Shown here one piece after another: positions 8,281-17,364 of a stretch of DNA of 64,000 nt. A program made the position numbers and the translations under genes. Origin of the DNA: Paraconexibacter algicola (GTDB taxonomy: Bacteria > Actinomycetota > Thermoleophilia > Solirubrobacterales > Solirubrobacteraceae); NCBI RefSeq assembly GCF_003044185.1, contig NZ_PYYB01000001.1:1364001-1428000 (forward strand), read 5' to 3'. How positions within the stretch are numbered: the first letter of the stretch is position 1; each line of letters opens with the position of its first letter. Under the pieces are notes generated by a model that was given only the letters and a program-made list of their open reading frames with translations, was not told the DNA's origin and searched no databases.

Positions 8281-9642
8281 GTGCTCGTCGTGGAACCCAG
8301 TCGGCTGCTGCAGTCCGTGCACGGGTCGGAGCTGCGCGCCGCGGGCCACGAGGTGGTCGCGGTCGCCGACGTGGTCGCCGCCCTGACCGCGCTCCGCGAC
8401 CGCCGGTTCGACGCGGTCGTCTCCGCCGTCGACCTCCCCGCCCCGGGCGGGTACGGGCTGCTGCGCGCGGTCCGTGCCGATCGCGACCTCGCCGCCCTGG
8501 TGTTCGCGTTCGTCACGACGCACGAGCCCGCGATCGTGCGCGCGGCCACCGGCCGGGACTGGGTCGACGCGATCGTCCCGAAGGGGCAGCCCGGCGCGCT
8601 CGCCGGCGCGCTGCGCGCCGCCGACCGCGGGGGCCGGGCCGCCGGCGGCCGGGTGCTCGTGGTCGACGACTCGCCGCTCGCCCGGCGGCTCGTCGCCGAC
8701 GCTCTGGCGGACGCCGGCATGGAGGTCGAGATCGCGGGTCGGGCGGACGAGGCGATCGATCTCGCGATCCGCGCGGCACCGGACGTCGTAGTCCTCGACA
8801 TCGACCTCCCGCAGGCCGACGGCTTCACGCTCCTCGAGCGCCTGCGCGACCGGCCCGCGACCGCCGAGCTGCCGGTCGTCTTCCTCACCTCGATGGACGG
8901 GATCGGGCACCTCGAGCGGGCGTTCGTCGACGGTGCCGACGACTTCGTCCGCAAGGCGCAGGACCCGCGCGAGCTGGTCGCGCGGCTGCGCCGCATCCTC
9001 GACCGGCGGTGGGCCACGCGACGGGCCGCCCGGCGCGAGATCGAGCTGACGCAGGACGCGAACGTCGACGCGCTGACCGCGCTGGCGACCCGCGGTCACG
9101 CCGAGCACCTGCTCGCGGCCACCGCGGGCGAGTGCCGCTCCCGCGGTCGGGAGATGGCGCTCGCGCTGCTGGACGTCGACCACTTCAAGACGGTGAACGA
9201 CCATCACGGCCACGAGGCGGGTGACGCGGTCCTCCGCGCGCTCGGGGAGCGGCTCCTCGGTGCGCTCGGGGGCGGGGACTTCGCCGCCCGGTGGGGCGGG
9301 GAGGAGCTGCTGCTCGCGTTCCCGGGGGCCTCGCTGACCGACGCGGCGGCCCGGGTGGACCGCCTGCGCGAGGAGGTCGCCCGCGCTCCCGTGCCGACCC
9401 TGGCCGGGCCGGTCGACGTGACGTTCAGCGCCGGGGTCGCCGCCGTGCACGACGACACGGCCGCCGCGATCGGCGCCGCCGACCGCGCGCTGTACCGGGC
9501 CAAGCGCGCAGGCCGCGACCGCGTCCTCGTCGCCCCCGCCCCCGCGGCGTCGAACAGGGAGTTCCCCCGGATGGAGCCGAACGACTCCCTGTTCGGCGCC
9601 GGGCGGGTCCGGCTCAGGGAAGCCGGACGGGCAGGGTCTTGA
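8281..9642 (+). CDS. Diguanylate cyclase with two receiver domains (PleD-like layout)
   Basis: About 453 residues: receiver 1 (1-115), receiver 2 (122-240), GGDEF domain (270-420). The GTG at 8281 is chosen over 8272 because AAGGGG (8266-8271) sits nine bases upstream and the protein then begins right at the first receiver strand. Receiver 2 keeps the acidic pair (VDDS), phospho-acceptor D173, the Thr/Ser (LTS) and the Lys. Receiver 1 has Ala (49) where the acceptor Asp should be, so it is a pseudo-receiver. The active site is GGEEL (339-343). The position of the inhibitory RxxD site reads GGGD, so classical c-di-GMP product inhibition is probably lost. Its 3' end overlaps the P450 gene by 29 bp. 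Confidence 0.93.
   Translation: MLVVEPSRLLQSVHGSELRAAGHEVVAVADVVAALTALRDRRFDAVVSAVDLPAPGGYGLLRAVRADRDLAALVFAFVTTHEPAIVRAATGRDWVDAIVPKGQPGALAGALRAADRGGRAAGGRVLVVDDSPLARRLVADALADAGMEVEIAGRADEAIDLAIRAAPDVVVLDIDLPQADGFTLLERLRDRPATAELPVVFLTSMDGIGHLERAFVDGADDFVRKAQDPRELVARLRRILDRRWATRRAARREIELTQDANVDALTALATRGHAEHLLAATAGECRSRGREMALALLDVDHFKTVNDHHGHEAGDAVLRALGERLLGALGGGDFAARWGGEELLLAFPGASLTDAAARVDRLREEVARAPVPTLAGPVDVTFSAGVAAVHDDTAAAIGAADRALYRAKRAGRDRVLVAPAPAASNREFPRMEPNDSLFGAGRVRLREAGRAGS
9545..9601. terminator. 18-bp stem-loop inside the overlapping 3' ends of the diguanylate cyclase and P450 genes
   Basis: The arms 9545-9562 and 9584-9601 are complementary over 18 pairs (one T-G wobble) around a 21-base loop. 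The inner 12 pairs, CGAACAGGGAGT with ACTCCCTGTTCG, are perfect. It lies just past the P450 stop and within the last codons of the cyclase. A two-way terminator or mRNA-end stabiliser is the simplest reading. There is no T-run. Confidence 0.6.
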
Positions 9643-10864
9643 GCTGGTTGACGAACGGGGACTCGACGTAGCGCGGCTCGCCGTCCAGCGCGATGTGCGG
9701 GTGGCGGGCGAGCGTCTCCTCGATCAGCACGCGCAGCTCGAGCCGGGCGAGCGCCGTACCCAGGCAGAAGTGCCGGCCGCCCGCCCCGAACGCCTGGTGC
9801 TCGGCACGGCGGCGCAGGTCGAAGCGGTCGGCGTCCTCGTACCGGGTCTCGTCGCGGTTGGTCGACGCGTACCACATGACGACCTTGTCGCCCGCCCGGA
9901 TCCGGCGGCCGCCGAGCTCGGCGTCGCGGGTGGCGGTGCGCCGGAAGTGCGCGAACGCGGGGAACATCCGCAGGGCCTCCTCGACCGCGTCGGGGATCAG
10001 CGCGGGATCGTCCAGCAGCAGGGCGCGCTGCTCCTCGTCCTCCATGATCGCTCGCATGCCGCTGCAGTACGTGGCCTTCGTCGAGTCGTTGCCCGCGGCC
10101 ATGAGGAGGAAGAACCCCATGACGATCTCGTGCTCCTCGAGCCGCTCGCCGTCGATCTCCGCGTGCACGAGCACGCTGAGCAGGTCGTCCGTCGGCTGCG
10201 CGCGGCGCGCGGCGATCAGCTCCTGGCAGCGTCGGAAGATCTCCGGGACGTCGCGCGCCATCACGGTCTCCGGGCCCTCCGGGTTGACGTCGGGGTCGCC
10301 GGCCCCGAGCGTCGTGTTCATCAGGCGGGCCCAGATCTCGTCGTCCTCGGGCGGCAGGCCCATGAACGAGCCGATGACCCGCGACACGACCGGCTGCGCG
10401 ACGTCGGTGACGAGGTCGCAGCGGTCGCGGCCCTCGAGCCGGTCGAGGACGCCGCGGGTGATCGCGCGGATGTCGTCCTCGTGGGCGGCGATGCGCCGCG
10501 GCGTGAAGCCGCGCTGGAAGAGCCCCTTGACGCGGTCGTGCTTGGGCGGGTCCATCCCGATGAACATCGCCTGGATCAGCTCGAGCGGCATCAGGCTGTC
10601 GCTGACCGCGGTGAACCCGGAGGCCGACGAGTAGGTCTGCCAGTCGCGGCTGACGGTGTGGACGTCGTCGGCGCGCGTGACCGACCAGAAGCCCGCCTCC
10701 TGCGGGAAGTCGGTGATGCTCGCCGTCCAGTGCACCGGACAGCGCGCCCGCATCTCGGTGAAGAGCGCGTGCGGCGGGCCGTCGACCCAGTGCTCGCGGT
10801 CGGTGACGAGGACGCCGTCGAGCGGGGCGTCGCCCGTGTCGGTGCGGGTGTCGAGGTCGGCCAT
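9614..10864 (-). CDS. Cytochrome P450
   Basis: 416 residues. Heme-thiolate monooxygenase: I-helix oxygen-activation motif AAGNDST (256-262), ExxR at E296/R299, and the heme loop FGAGGRHFCLG (359-369) with C367 as thiolate ligand. The loop is of the actinobacterial CYP class I type often acting on steroids, fatty acids or terpenoids; substrate unknown. No ferredoxin or reductase gene is adjacent. The ATG is preceded at seven bases by TACTGT (10872-10877 on this strand), consistent with a leaderless transcript, and a CTGAC-N6-GTCAG palindrome sits immediately upstream. It lies downstream of a large secreted-protein gene but seems to have its own promoter. Confidence 0.93.
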   Translation of the reverse strand: MADLDTRTDTGDAPLDGVLVTDREHWVDGPPHALFTEMRARCPVHWTASITDFPQEAGFWSVTRADDVHTVSRDWQTYSSASGFTAVSDSLMPLELIQAMFIGMDPPKHDRVKGLFQRGFTPRRIAAHEDDIRAITRGVLDRLEGRDRCDLVTDVAQPVVSRVIGSFMGLPPEDDEIWARLMNTTLGAGDPDVNPEGPETVMARDVPEIFRRCQELIAARRAQPTDDLLSVLVHAEIDGERLEEHEIVMGFFLLMAAGNDSTKATYCSGMRAIMEDEEQRALLLDDPALIPDAVEEALRMFPAFAHFRRTATRDAELGGRRIRAGDKVVMWYASTNRDETRYEDADRFDLRRRAEHQAFGAGGRHFCLGTALARLELRVLIEETLARHPHIALDGEPRYVESPFVNQLKTLPVRLP

Positions 10865-10871
10865 GCCCGCG

Positions 10872-10897
10872 ACAGTACCGACTGACTGGCTGGTCAG
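10872..10897 (-). promoter_or_regulatory. P450 promoter hexamer with adjacent palindromic operator
   Basis: Reading leftward, TACTGT (10872-10877) is seven bases before the P450 start codon. Directly upstream is CTGAC-TGGCTG-GTCAG (10882-10897), a perfect 5-bp inverted repeat. Its size and position suit a TetR-type repressor. No regulator gene is adjacent. Confidence 0.45.
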
Positions 10898-10905
10898 CTA
10901 GTCCG

Positions 10906-13900
10906 TCACCGGCGCGGCTTCCCGGGCCGCCGGTACGCCCGCACGGTCGTGCTCGCACGCCGCCCGGGCGCCCCGTCGGCGCGCACGCCCTGCACCGACA
11001 CGCGCCCGGTCACCGCGGCGCGCAGGCCGCCGATCCGCAGCGTCCGCACGCGCGGCCCGCGGTCGTACACGAGGCGTCGCCCGTCGCTCAGCGCGACCCG
11101 CACGGTCTGGCGCCGCGCGCGGGCGCCCGGGGACCAGCGCACGGTCAGCGTCGCCGCCGTGCGCGACGCCCGCAGCCGCCGCGGCGTCGCCGGCCGGGCC
11201 GGGCGCGGGACGGTGAAGCGCCCGAGCGTGACCCGGTCGCGCGGCAGCCCGCCCTGCTCGACGATCGCCGTCACGGTGCGCGTGCCGCCGCGGCCCGCGA
11301 CGGGCGTGAAGCGCAGCGTGCCCGTCGCGCCCTTCGCGGTCCCGATGCGGTGCAGCACCCCGTCGCCACTCTCGTAGAACGTCACGACCTGGCCGGGGAT
11401 CGGCCGGACCGCGTAGCGCAGCGTCCGGCCGCGACGGGCGCGCCGCACGCTCCCGCCGACCCGCACCGCCGGCGCGTCGCGGAACGTCTCGAGCTTCGCG
11501 ACCGCCGGGGAGCCTGCGGACGGGGTCAGCGTCCACGTCCCCGCGGCGGGCCGCGCGAGCGAGACGCCCTGCGTGCGCGCCCGCGGGTCGCCCGCGGTCA
11601 GGAAGCCCTCCCCGCGGGACCCGCCGGTGGCGGGCGTGGTGACCGTGCGCCCGTCGGGTCCGGTGAGCGTGAAGGCGGGGACGCCGGTCGCCCCGGTCGC
11701 GACGACGTTCAGCTGCCGCAGCCCCGACGTGACGACGAACCGCTGCGTCCCGTCGGCCTGGCGCAGCGAGGAGCCCGGCGGCGGGCCGACCTTGTAGGCC
11801 TGCACGTCGCAGAAGCCCCACATCGACTCGACGTCGTCGCTGCCCCAGAAGTGCCCGGCGCCGCCGCTGATGACGAACGGCTCGACGCCGACGCTGCCGC
11901 ACGCGGCGATGCCCTTGGAGGAGACCACCGCCTCGGCCTGCAGGATGTCGGTGCCGCCGACGCAGGCCGAGCCCGCCCCCGCCGCGTTGAACGCGAAGTC
12001 CTTCGCGACGTGCACGTAGCCGTCGAAGGACACCTGGGCGCCCGCGACGGAGCAGTCCCCGATCTTCGCGTTGGCGCCGAAGGCGACGTCCCCGGGGTAG
12101 GTGTAGGTGAAGTACCCCTGGCCGAGCTTGAAGCCGAGCACGTACACCGGCCCCTTCGCCGCGACGGTCAGCGGGCTGCCGAGCGACAGCCGCACCGTGC
12201 CCTTGTCGTCGAACGGCCGACCGATCATCACGGTCTGGTACTCGCCGACGACGGGTCCCGCGCCCGCGATGACCTCGCCGGTGAACGCGAGGTCGGGCTT
12301 CAGCTGCAGCTCGAAGCCGCCGTAGCGGAGATAGACGAGCGGCGGGTAGAGGATTCGTCCCGGGGTCGGGAACTGGACGCCGACGTGGATCCGGCTGATC
12401 GCCCCGTCGACGATCGTCACGTCCCCGTCGAAGGCGCCGATCGCGTCCAGTCCGGGCACCGGGGGCTTCCACTCGACGTGCCCGGTCCAGGTCGGCGGGT
12501 CGGACGTGTAGGAGAGCGTCATGTTCTTGAAGCCCAGGCCCATCGTCACCGACGGCCCGACCTTCGCGTCGAGCTGGTCGAGGTGCAGGCCCGCCTGGTT
12601 GTCGCCGCGGAAGTCGACCGCGGCGCTCGTGTCGGAGAACGGGACGGGCAGCTGCAGGTAGGCCTTCAGGACGGACTTCCCGTCCGTCAGCGACAGCGTC
12701 GCGTCGCCGGTGACCTTCAGCCCGAGCAGCGACGCGCCGTAGCCGGCCTTGTCGAGGTCGAACGGGGCGGGGAAGGTGAACGTCCCGGACGCCGGGAACG
12801 TCCACGTGACCGCGCCCTTGGCGAGCGTGATCGTCCCGAGCCGCACCGTGGTCGCCGCGGCGGTCTTCAGCGTGCGCTTGCCGCTGTCGACGGTCACCGC
12901 CACGCCCTTCGGGTCGACGGTCAGGCCGTTGAGGAGGAACGGCTGGGTCGTCGTCAGCGTCGCGCCGGAGCCGGCCTTGAAGCAGCCGGACGAGAGGACC
13001 TTCGCGACCCCCAGCGTCACCGTCTTGACGCACGCCGGGTCCGCGGGGACCGGGGTCGGCGTGGCGCCCGGGCCCGGGGTCGCGGCCGGGGGCGGGTCCG
13101 CGGGGAAGCCGACCCCCGGCCCGCCGAGGCGCGTCGCGTAGACCTCGTCGTCGACCGAGCTGCCGTTCCCGGCCGGCCGGCTCCACGCCGCGAGGCCACG
13201 GCCGTCGGTGCCGGCGGCGAACGTCGGGTCGTCGGTGGAGGTGTCGGTGTCCAGGACGATGCCGGTGCGCGGCCACGTCTCCCCGGTCGCCGACGCGGTG
13301 TACACGAGCGCGGTCGTGGCGCTCCCCCGGTAGGCCGGGGAGTTGCTCGTGAACAGCGCGTGCACGTTCGACGCGCCGTCCAGGAACGGGCGCAGCCGTA
13401 GCGTGTTGTCGTCGTCGTTGAGCGTCGTCGGCGCACCGAACGCGTCGCCCGCCGCGTCGTAGCGGCGCACGACCGCGCGCCAGTCGGTGCCGCCGACCTG
13501 CTCGCGGTAGACCAGGACGGGCGGGGCGATGCCGTTCCCCGCCAGGTGCGCGGTGCCGTCGAAGCTCCCGGGCAGCAGCTTCCCGGGCCGCCAGTTCGCG
13601 ATGTCGCGGACGGTGGAGCCGTCGCCCTTGTGCGCGCGCCAGCGATAGCCGCCGTCGCCGTGGCCACCGACGAGCGGCACGCGGCCCTCGCCGAGCACGA
13701 CGTCGGAGTCGTACAGCACGCCGGGCAGCTGGCTCCCGGTGTTCATGTCGAGCGTCGCGCTGCCCGAGCCGTCGGTCGTGCCGATCGCGAGCTTCAGGCC
13801 GGAGATCGCCGAGAGCGACGAGACCTCGAAGGCCCCGGGGCCGTGGACGGCGCCCTCCCAGGAGTTCTCGTTGTTGGGCGCGACGCGCTTCGGGGTGGCG

Positions 13901-14313
13901 AACGTGGCGCCGGCCGCGTCGGGCTGCGTCGAGATCAGGTCGTAGAGCCCGTTGGTCGGGTATCCCGGCGCGCGCGTCTGACCGCCGAAGTAGATGACGT
14001 CCAGCAGCACGTGCACCTTCCCGGTCCCCGGGTCGCGCACGACGTCGGCCTCGAGCCGGCCCGCGTCGTTGAGGTCGAACGTCGTGCTCTGGGCGCACGT
14101 CTCGGTCCCGGGTGCGACGCGGCAGTAGCGGACGAGCTCGTCCGTCCCGGATCGCGACCGGTACACGAGGTGCACGGTGCCGTCGTCGGAGGCGACCGAG
14201 CGGACCTCGCCGCCGGTGCCGATGAGGGTGCGCGCGGACGCGCCGGGAGCGAGGGCGAGCAGCCCTCCGAGGACCACGGTCGCGGACCAGGCGACCGCAC
14301 GGGAAGTGCGCAT
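10906..14313 (-). CDS. Large secreted multidomain protein, function unknown
   Basis: 1135 residues with a clear signal peptide (Arg at 2 and 5, hydrophobic core about 8-22, cleavage near Ala-Ser-Ala-27). The N-terminal ~400 residues are rich in beta strands with repeated Asp-Gly-Thr-Val-His-type motifs, suggesting a beta-propeller. A Pro/Ala/Thr linker (about 405-425) separates it from a long beta region. The last ~230 residues look like Ig or fibronectin-III-type domains. No catalytic motif is recognised. A TACATT hexamer six bases before the ATG fits a leaderless transcript. It follows the glycoside hydrolase gene by 21 bases, so a shared role at the cell surface is possible. Confidence 0.8.
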   Translation of the reverse strand: MRTSRAVAWSATVVLGGLLALAPGASARTLIGTGGEVRSVASDDGTVHLVYRSRSGTDELVRYCRVAPGTETCAQSTTFDLNDAGRLEADVVRDPGTGKVHVLLDVIYFGGQTRAPGYPTNGLYDLISTQPDAAGATFATPKRVAPNNENSWEGAVHGPGAFEVSSLSAISGLKLAIGTTDGSGSATLDMNTGSQLPGVLYDSDVVLGEGRVPLVGGHGDGGYRWRAHKGDGSTVRDIANWRPGKLLPGSFDGTAHLAGNGIAPPVLVYREQVGGTDWRAVVRRYDAAGDAFGAPTTLNDDDNTLRLRPFLDGASNVHALFTSNSPAYRGSATTALVYTASATGETWPRTGIVLDTDTSTDDPTFAAGTDGRGLAAWSRPAGNGSSVDDEVYATRLGGPGVGFPADPPPAATPGPGATPTPVPADPACVKTVTLGVAKVLSSGCFKAGSGATLTTTQPFLLNGLTVDPKGVAVTVDSGKRTLKTAAATTVRLGTITLAKGAVTWTFPASGTFTFPAPFDLDKAGYGASLLGLKVTGDATLSLTDGKSVLKAYLQLPVPFSDTSAAVDFRGDNQAGLHLDQLDAKVGPSVTMGLGFKNMTLSYTSDPPTWTGHVEWKPPVPGLDAIGAFDGDVTIVDGAISRIHVGVQFPTPGRILYPPLVYLRYGGFELQLKPDLAFTGEVIAGAGPVVGEYQTVMIGRPFDDKGTVRLSLGSPLTVAAKGPVYVLGFKLGQGYFTYTYPGDVAFGANAKIGDCSVAGAQVSFDGYVHVAKDFAFNAAGAGSACVGGTDILQAEAVVSSKGIAACGSVGVEPFVISGGAGHFWGSDDVESMWGFCDVQAYKVGPPPGSSLRQADGTQRFVVTSGLRQLNVVATGATGVPAFTLTGPDGRTVTTPATGGSRGEGFLTAGDPRARTQGVSLARPAAGTWTLTPSAGSPAVAKLETFRDAPAVRVGGSVRRARRGRTLRYAVRPIPGQVVTFYESGDGVLHRIGTAKGATGTLRFTPVAGRGGTRTVTAIVEQGGLPRDRVTLGRFTVPRPARPATPRRLRASRTAATLTVRWSPGARARRQTVRVALSDGRRLVYDRGPRVRTLRIGGLRAAVTGRVSVQGVRADGAPGRRASTTVRAYRRPGKPRR

Positions 14314-14334
14314 CGCCGGAATGTAGTGCGAAAC

Positions 14335-16407
14335 TCAGCGTCGTGCGACCGATGATGCGGTTCGCCGGCGGCCGCGGAGGATGCCACGGAGCATCACCGC
14401 GTCGGCGACGAGCAGCGCGACGATCGCCAGCACGACCGCCCAGGCGAGCACGCCCGCGCTCCCGCCGCCGCCACCGCCGGCGGCCTGCGCGGACGCGGTG
14501 AGGCCGTCGGCCCGGAACAGCTGCGTGGCGCGGAAGTTGTCGTGCGCGACGTCCCAGGCGGGCTTCGGGCGCCCGTCGTAGGTGATGAGGCCCTTGTTGT
14601 GGATCCCGTCGCGCGGCACGTCGCGCTGCGCGCCACCGTCCCAGTCGGGCTTCACCGCGAACTCCCGCAGCGTCCAGTAGATCGCGCCCCCCAGGAACGG
14701 GGAGCGGTCGACGATGTCGAGCACCTGGGCGACGTAGTCGTCCTGGAACGCGTAGGTCTCCTTCGTCGTGCGCGGGCCCACGAACGTGGACTCCGCCCCG
14801 AACTCGGTCAGCACCAGCGCCGAGTCCGGGTACTTGCGGCGCATCGACGCGAGGTACGGCTCGAGGTCCGCGAGTCGCTCCGTGGAGTGCTTCTTCTTGC
14901 CCTTGTACCAGCCGAAGTACGAGTTGACGCCGAGCAGGTCGTAGGCGGCGAACGCCCGCTGCGCCGGGAAGCCCGGGTAGCTCAGCAGGTCGACGCTCAC
15001 CGGCAGCGTCGGGTCGAGGTCGTGCACGAGCCCGCGCGCGGACTGCAGGAACGCCCGCGTGCCCGGCGTCGTGTCCGGCGTCGCGCTCAGCTCGTTGGCG
15101 ACCGAGTGCGTGATCACCGACGGGTGCGACCGCGCGGCGATCACGGTGCCGCGCAGCGTGCGCAGCGCCTCCGCCCGCTGCTCGGGCGTCACGAGCCGCT
15201 TGTCGCGGTGGTAGATCGGCGCCTGGCTCCAGACGAGGATGCCCTCCTCGTCGAGCCGGTCCAGCAGCCGGTCGTTCAGCAGGTAGTGCGCGCGCGTGAC
15301 GTTCGCGCCGAGCGCCTTGAGCTCCTTGACGATCAGCTCGATGTCCGCGTCCGAGAGCGCCGGGCCGCGGCCGCGCAGGTCCTCCTGGATCGACGCGCCG
15401 CGCATGTCGATCGCCCGGCCGTTGAGCTCGAGCATCCCGTTGCGCACGCGGACCGAGCGCAGCCCGACCCGCTTGCGGTCGACCTGCAGCACGCGATCAC
15501 CGAGCCGCGTCTCCACGCGCGCGGTGTAGAGCCGCGGCGAGCCGGGCTGCCACAGCTGCGCGTCGCCCTGCACCGGGACCGAGAAGCGGATCCGGGCGCG
15601 CTCGCCGGGACGCAGCGCGCGCGGGGACGGGGCGCTGCCGGTCGTGACCGTGCCGTCGGGGGCGGTCAGCCGCAGCGCGACCGTCGGCCGGGCGGTGCCG
15701 CTGCCGCGGTGCTCGAGCGTGCCGTCGACGATCACCTTCGCGGTGCACGGCGGGCGCTCCTCGCCGGGCGCCGCGTCCGGGCACGTGACGTCCGACAGCA
15801 CGCCGACGTCGTCGAGCCCGATCGCCGCGCGCGGCACGAGCGTCACGGGCCGCGTGATGCCGCCCCAGTTCCACCAGCCCTCGCGGGGCTCGGCGCCCTT
15901 GCGGCTGTCGGCGCGCACCAGCAGCGTGTTCATCTGCCCGGGGCGCAGCCCGGCGGCCGGCAGGGTGAACGGCACGTACGGGTCGCGGTTGCGGCCCAGC
16001 GGCCGCCCGTTGAGCCAGACGCGCGCGTCGCGGCGGACCTGGTCGAAGCGGATCCCCCAGCGCATCGTCGGATCGGTCGTGGCGGGGGCGCGGAACCGCA
16101 GCCGGTACCAGCCGACCGTGCCGAAGAAGTCCTGCTCCACGGGCCGCGCGTCGAACACGCCCGGGACCGCCGCCGCGCGCCACGCGGGGGAGCCAGCGCC
16201 GGTCTGCCAGCGCTCGCGCATGCCGCGGTCCGCCGGGTCGAGGGCCAGCTGCCAGCCGCTCGTCAGCGCCACCGCGGCCGGGGGGCCGGGCGGCGGGTCC
16301 TGTGCGCGCGTGGGCGCGACCGTCACGACGGCGATGAGACCCAGCGCGAGCGCCGGCACCGTCCTGGAGCGAAAGCGGGACACCACGAGCGCCGAATGAT
16401 GGCGCAC
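14335..16407 (-). CDS. Exported glycoside hydrolase family 2 enzyme with C-terminal membrane anchor
   Basis: 690 residues. N-terminal signal sequence (core about 18-34), then the GH2 sugar-binding jelly-roll, Ig-like domain and TIM barrel. The general acid/base is E439 (VANELS) and the nucleophile E535 (LTEFGAES). A Gly-rich spacer leads to a single C-terminal hydrophobic helix and an Arg-rich tail, so the catalytic domain is probably displayed outside the membrane. Substrate (beta-galactoside, glucuronide or mannoside) cannot be told from sequence. The GTG start lies 12 bases after the exonuclease stop. A second GH2 enzyme lies at 21041-23035. Confidence 0.88.
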   Translation of the reverse strand: MRHHSALVVSRFRSRTVPALALGLIAVVTVAPTRAQDPPPGPPAAVALTSGWQLALDPADRGMRERWQTGAGSPAWRAAAVPGVFDARPVEQDFFGTVGWYRLRFRAPATTDPTMRWGIRFDQVRRDARVWLNGRPLGRNRDPYVPFTLPAAGLRPGQMNTLLVRADSRKGAEPREGWWNWGGITRPVTLVPRAAIGLDDVGVLSDVTCPDAAPGEERPPCTAKVIVDGTLEHRGSGTARPTVALRLTAPDGTVTTGSAPSPRALRPGERARIRFSVPVQGDAQLWQPGSPRLYTARVETRLGDRVLQVDRKRVGLRSVRVRNGMLELNGRAIDMRGASIQEDLRGRGPALSDADIELIVKELKALGANVTRAHYLLNDRLLDRLDEEGILVWSQAPIYHRDKRLVTPEQRAEALRTLRGTVIAARSHPSVITHSVANELSATPDTTPGTRAFLQSARGLVHDLDPTLPVSVDLLSYPGFPAQRAFAAYDLLGVNSYFGWYKGKKKHSTERLADLEPYLASMRRKYPDSALVLTEFGAESTFVGPRTTKETYAFQDDYVAQVLDIVDRSPFLGGAIYWTLREFAVKPDWDGGAQRDVPRDGIHNKGLITYDGRPKPAWDVAHDNFRATQLFRADGLTASAQAAGGGGGGSAGVLAWAVVLAIVALLVADAVMLRGILRGRRRTASSVARR

Positions 16408-16419
16408 TCGGCGCCGCGA

Positions 16420-17304
16420 TCAGCCGGACAGGGCCGCCAGCCGGTCGGCCAGCCGGCCCATGCCGCGCTCCGCCGCCGCGGTGGACGCGGCGGCCCAGTC
16501 GCTCGGCGCGTCCACGGGCCGCTGCACGGCCACGTCGCGGAGCGTCGCGATGTCCTTGAACGCGCGCAGCTCGTCCGCCTGGTCGACCAGCGCGCCGATC
16601 GCCCGCGGCTTGAGGCCCGCGGCGCGGGCGGCGACGCCGTCCTGGGCGAGCGCCAGCAGCGCCTCGAGCGAGCCGTGGGCGCGCAGCATCTCCGCCGCGC
16701 CCTTCTCCCCGATCCCCTTGGCGCCGGGCAGGCCGTCGGACGGGTCGCCGCGCAGCGCGATGAAGTCCGGCACCTGCTCGGGGTCGACCCCGTACTTCGC
16801 CCGCACCTCGTCGGGGCCCATCGCGGTCGGCCCGTCCTTCGCCCCGGGGTAGAGGACCGTCACCTGCGCGGACGCGCACTGGAACATGTCGCGGTCGCCG
16901 GTGAACAGCACCGCGTGGCCGCCCGCCGCGCTCTCCAGCCGCGCGAGCGTCCCGAGCAGGTCGTCCGCCTCGAGGTCCCCCGCGTGCTCGGACCGCCAGC
17001 CGAACGCGCCGAAGAACGCTGGCGCGTCCGCCCACTGCGGCACGAGCTCCTCCGGCATCTCGGGGCGGTCGCCGTGGTACGCCGGCCAGGCGGCGGTGCG
17101 GTAGCGGGCGGCCTCGGCCCCGAAGCACAGCACCACCGCGCGGGGCGCGAACCGCTCGACCGCCTGCAGCACGAGGTTCGCGCAGCCGAGCAGCGCGTTC
17201 ACCGGCCGGTCGTCGGTGCCACGGATCGAGGAGGGCAGCGCGAAGAACGCCCGGTACAGCAGCGACGGGGCGTCGACGGCGAGGAGCGGGGCGGGAGCGG
17301 GCAT
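16420..17304 (-). CDS. 5'-3' exonuclease / flap-endonuclease family protein
   Basis: 294 residues, the PIN-like 5'-3' exonuclease fold found at the N-terminus of DNA polymerase I but here stand-alone (ExoIX-like). Metal-binding acids are visible at D11 (AVDAPS), in LEADD and in FTGDRDMF. A helix-hairpin-helix (LPGAKGIGEKGA) follows. ATG at 17304 is preferred because it fits the family N-terminus and TACGCT lies seven bases upstream (17312-17317). It is divergent from the MaoC gene and probably has a role in replication or repair flap processing. Confidence 0.88.
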   Translation of the reverse strand: MPAPAPLLAVDAPSLLYRAFFALPSSIRGTDDRPVNALLGCANLVLQAVERFAPRAVVLCFGAEAARYRTAAWPAYHGDRPEMPEELVPQWADAPAFFGAFGWRSEHAGDLEADDLLGTLARLESAAGGHAVLFTGDRDMFQCASAQVTVLYPGAKDGPTAMGPDEVRAKYGVDPEQVPDFIALRGDPSDGLPGAKGIGEKGAAEMLRAHGSLEALLALAQDGVAARAAGLKPRAIGALVDQADELRAFKDIATLRDVAVQRPVDAPSDWAAASTAAAERGMGRLADRLAALSG

Positions 17305-17364
17305 CGCGGCGAGCGTACCGTCGCCGTAGGATCCGGCCCCCACCGAGCACGACAGGAGCGAGAC

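Noticed and set aside
9614-14313. Secondary-metabolite cluster around the P450
   Set aside because: No synthase, carrier, ligase or tailoring genes accompany it; the neighbour is a secreted beta-rich protein.
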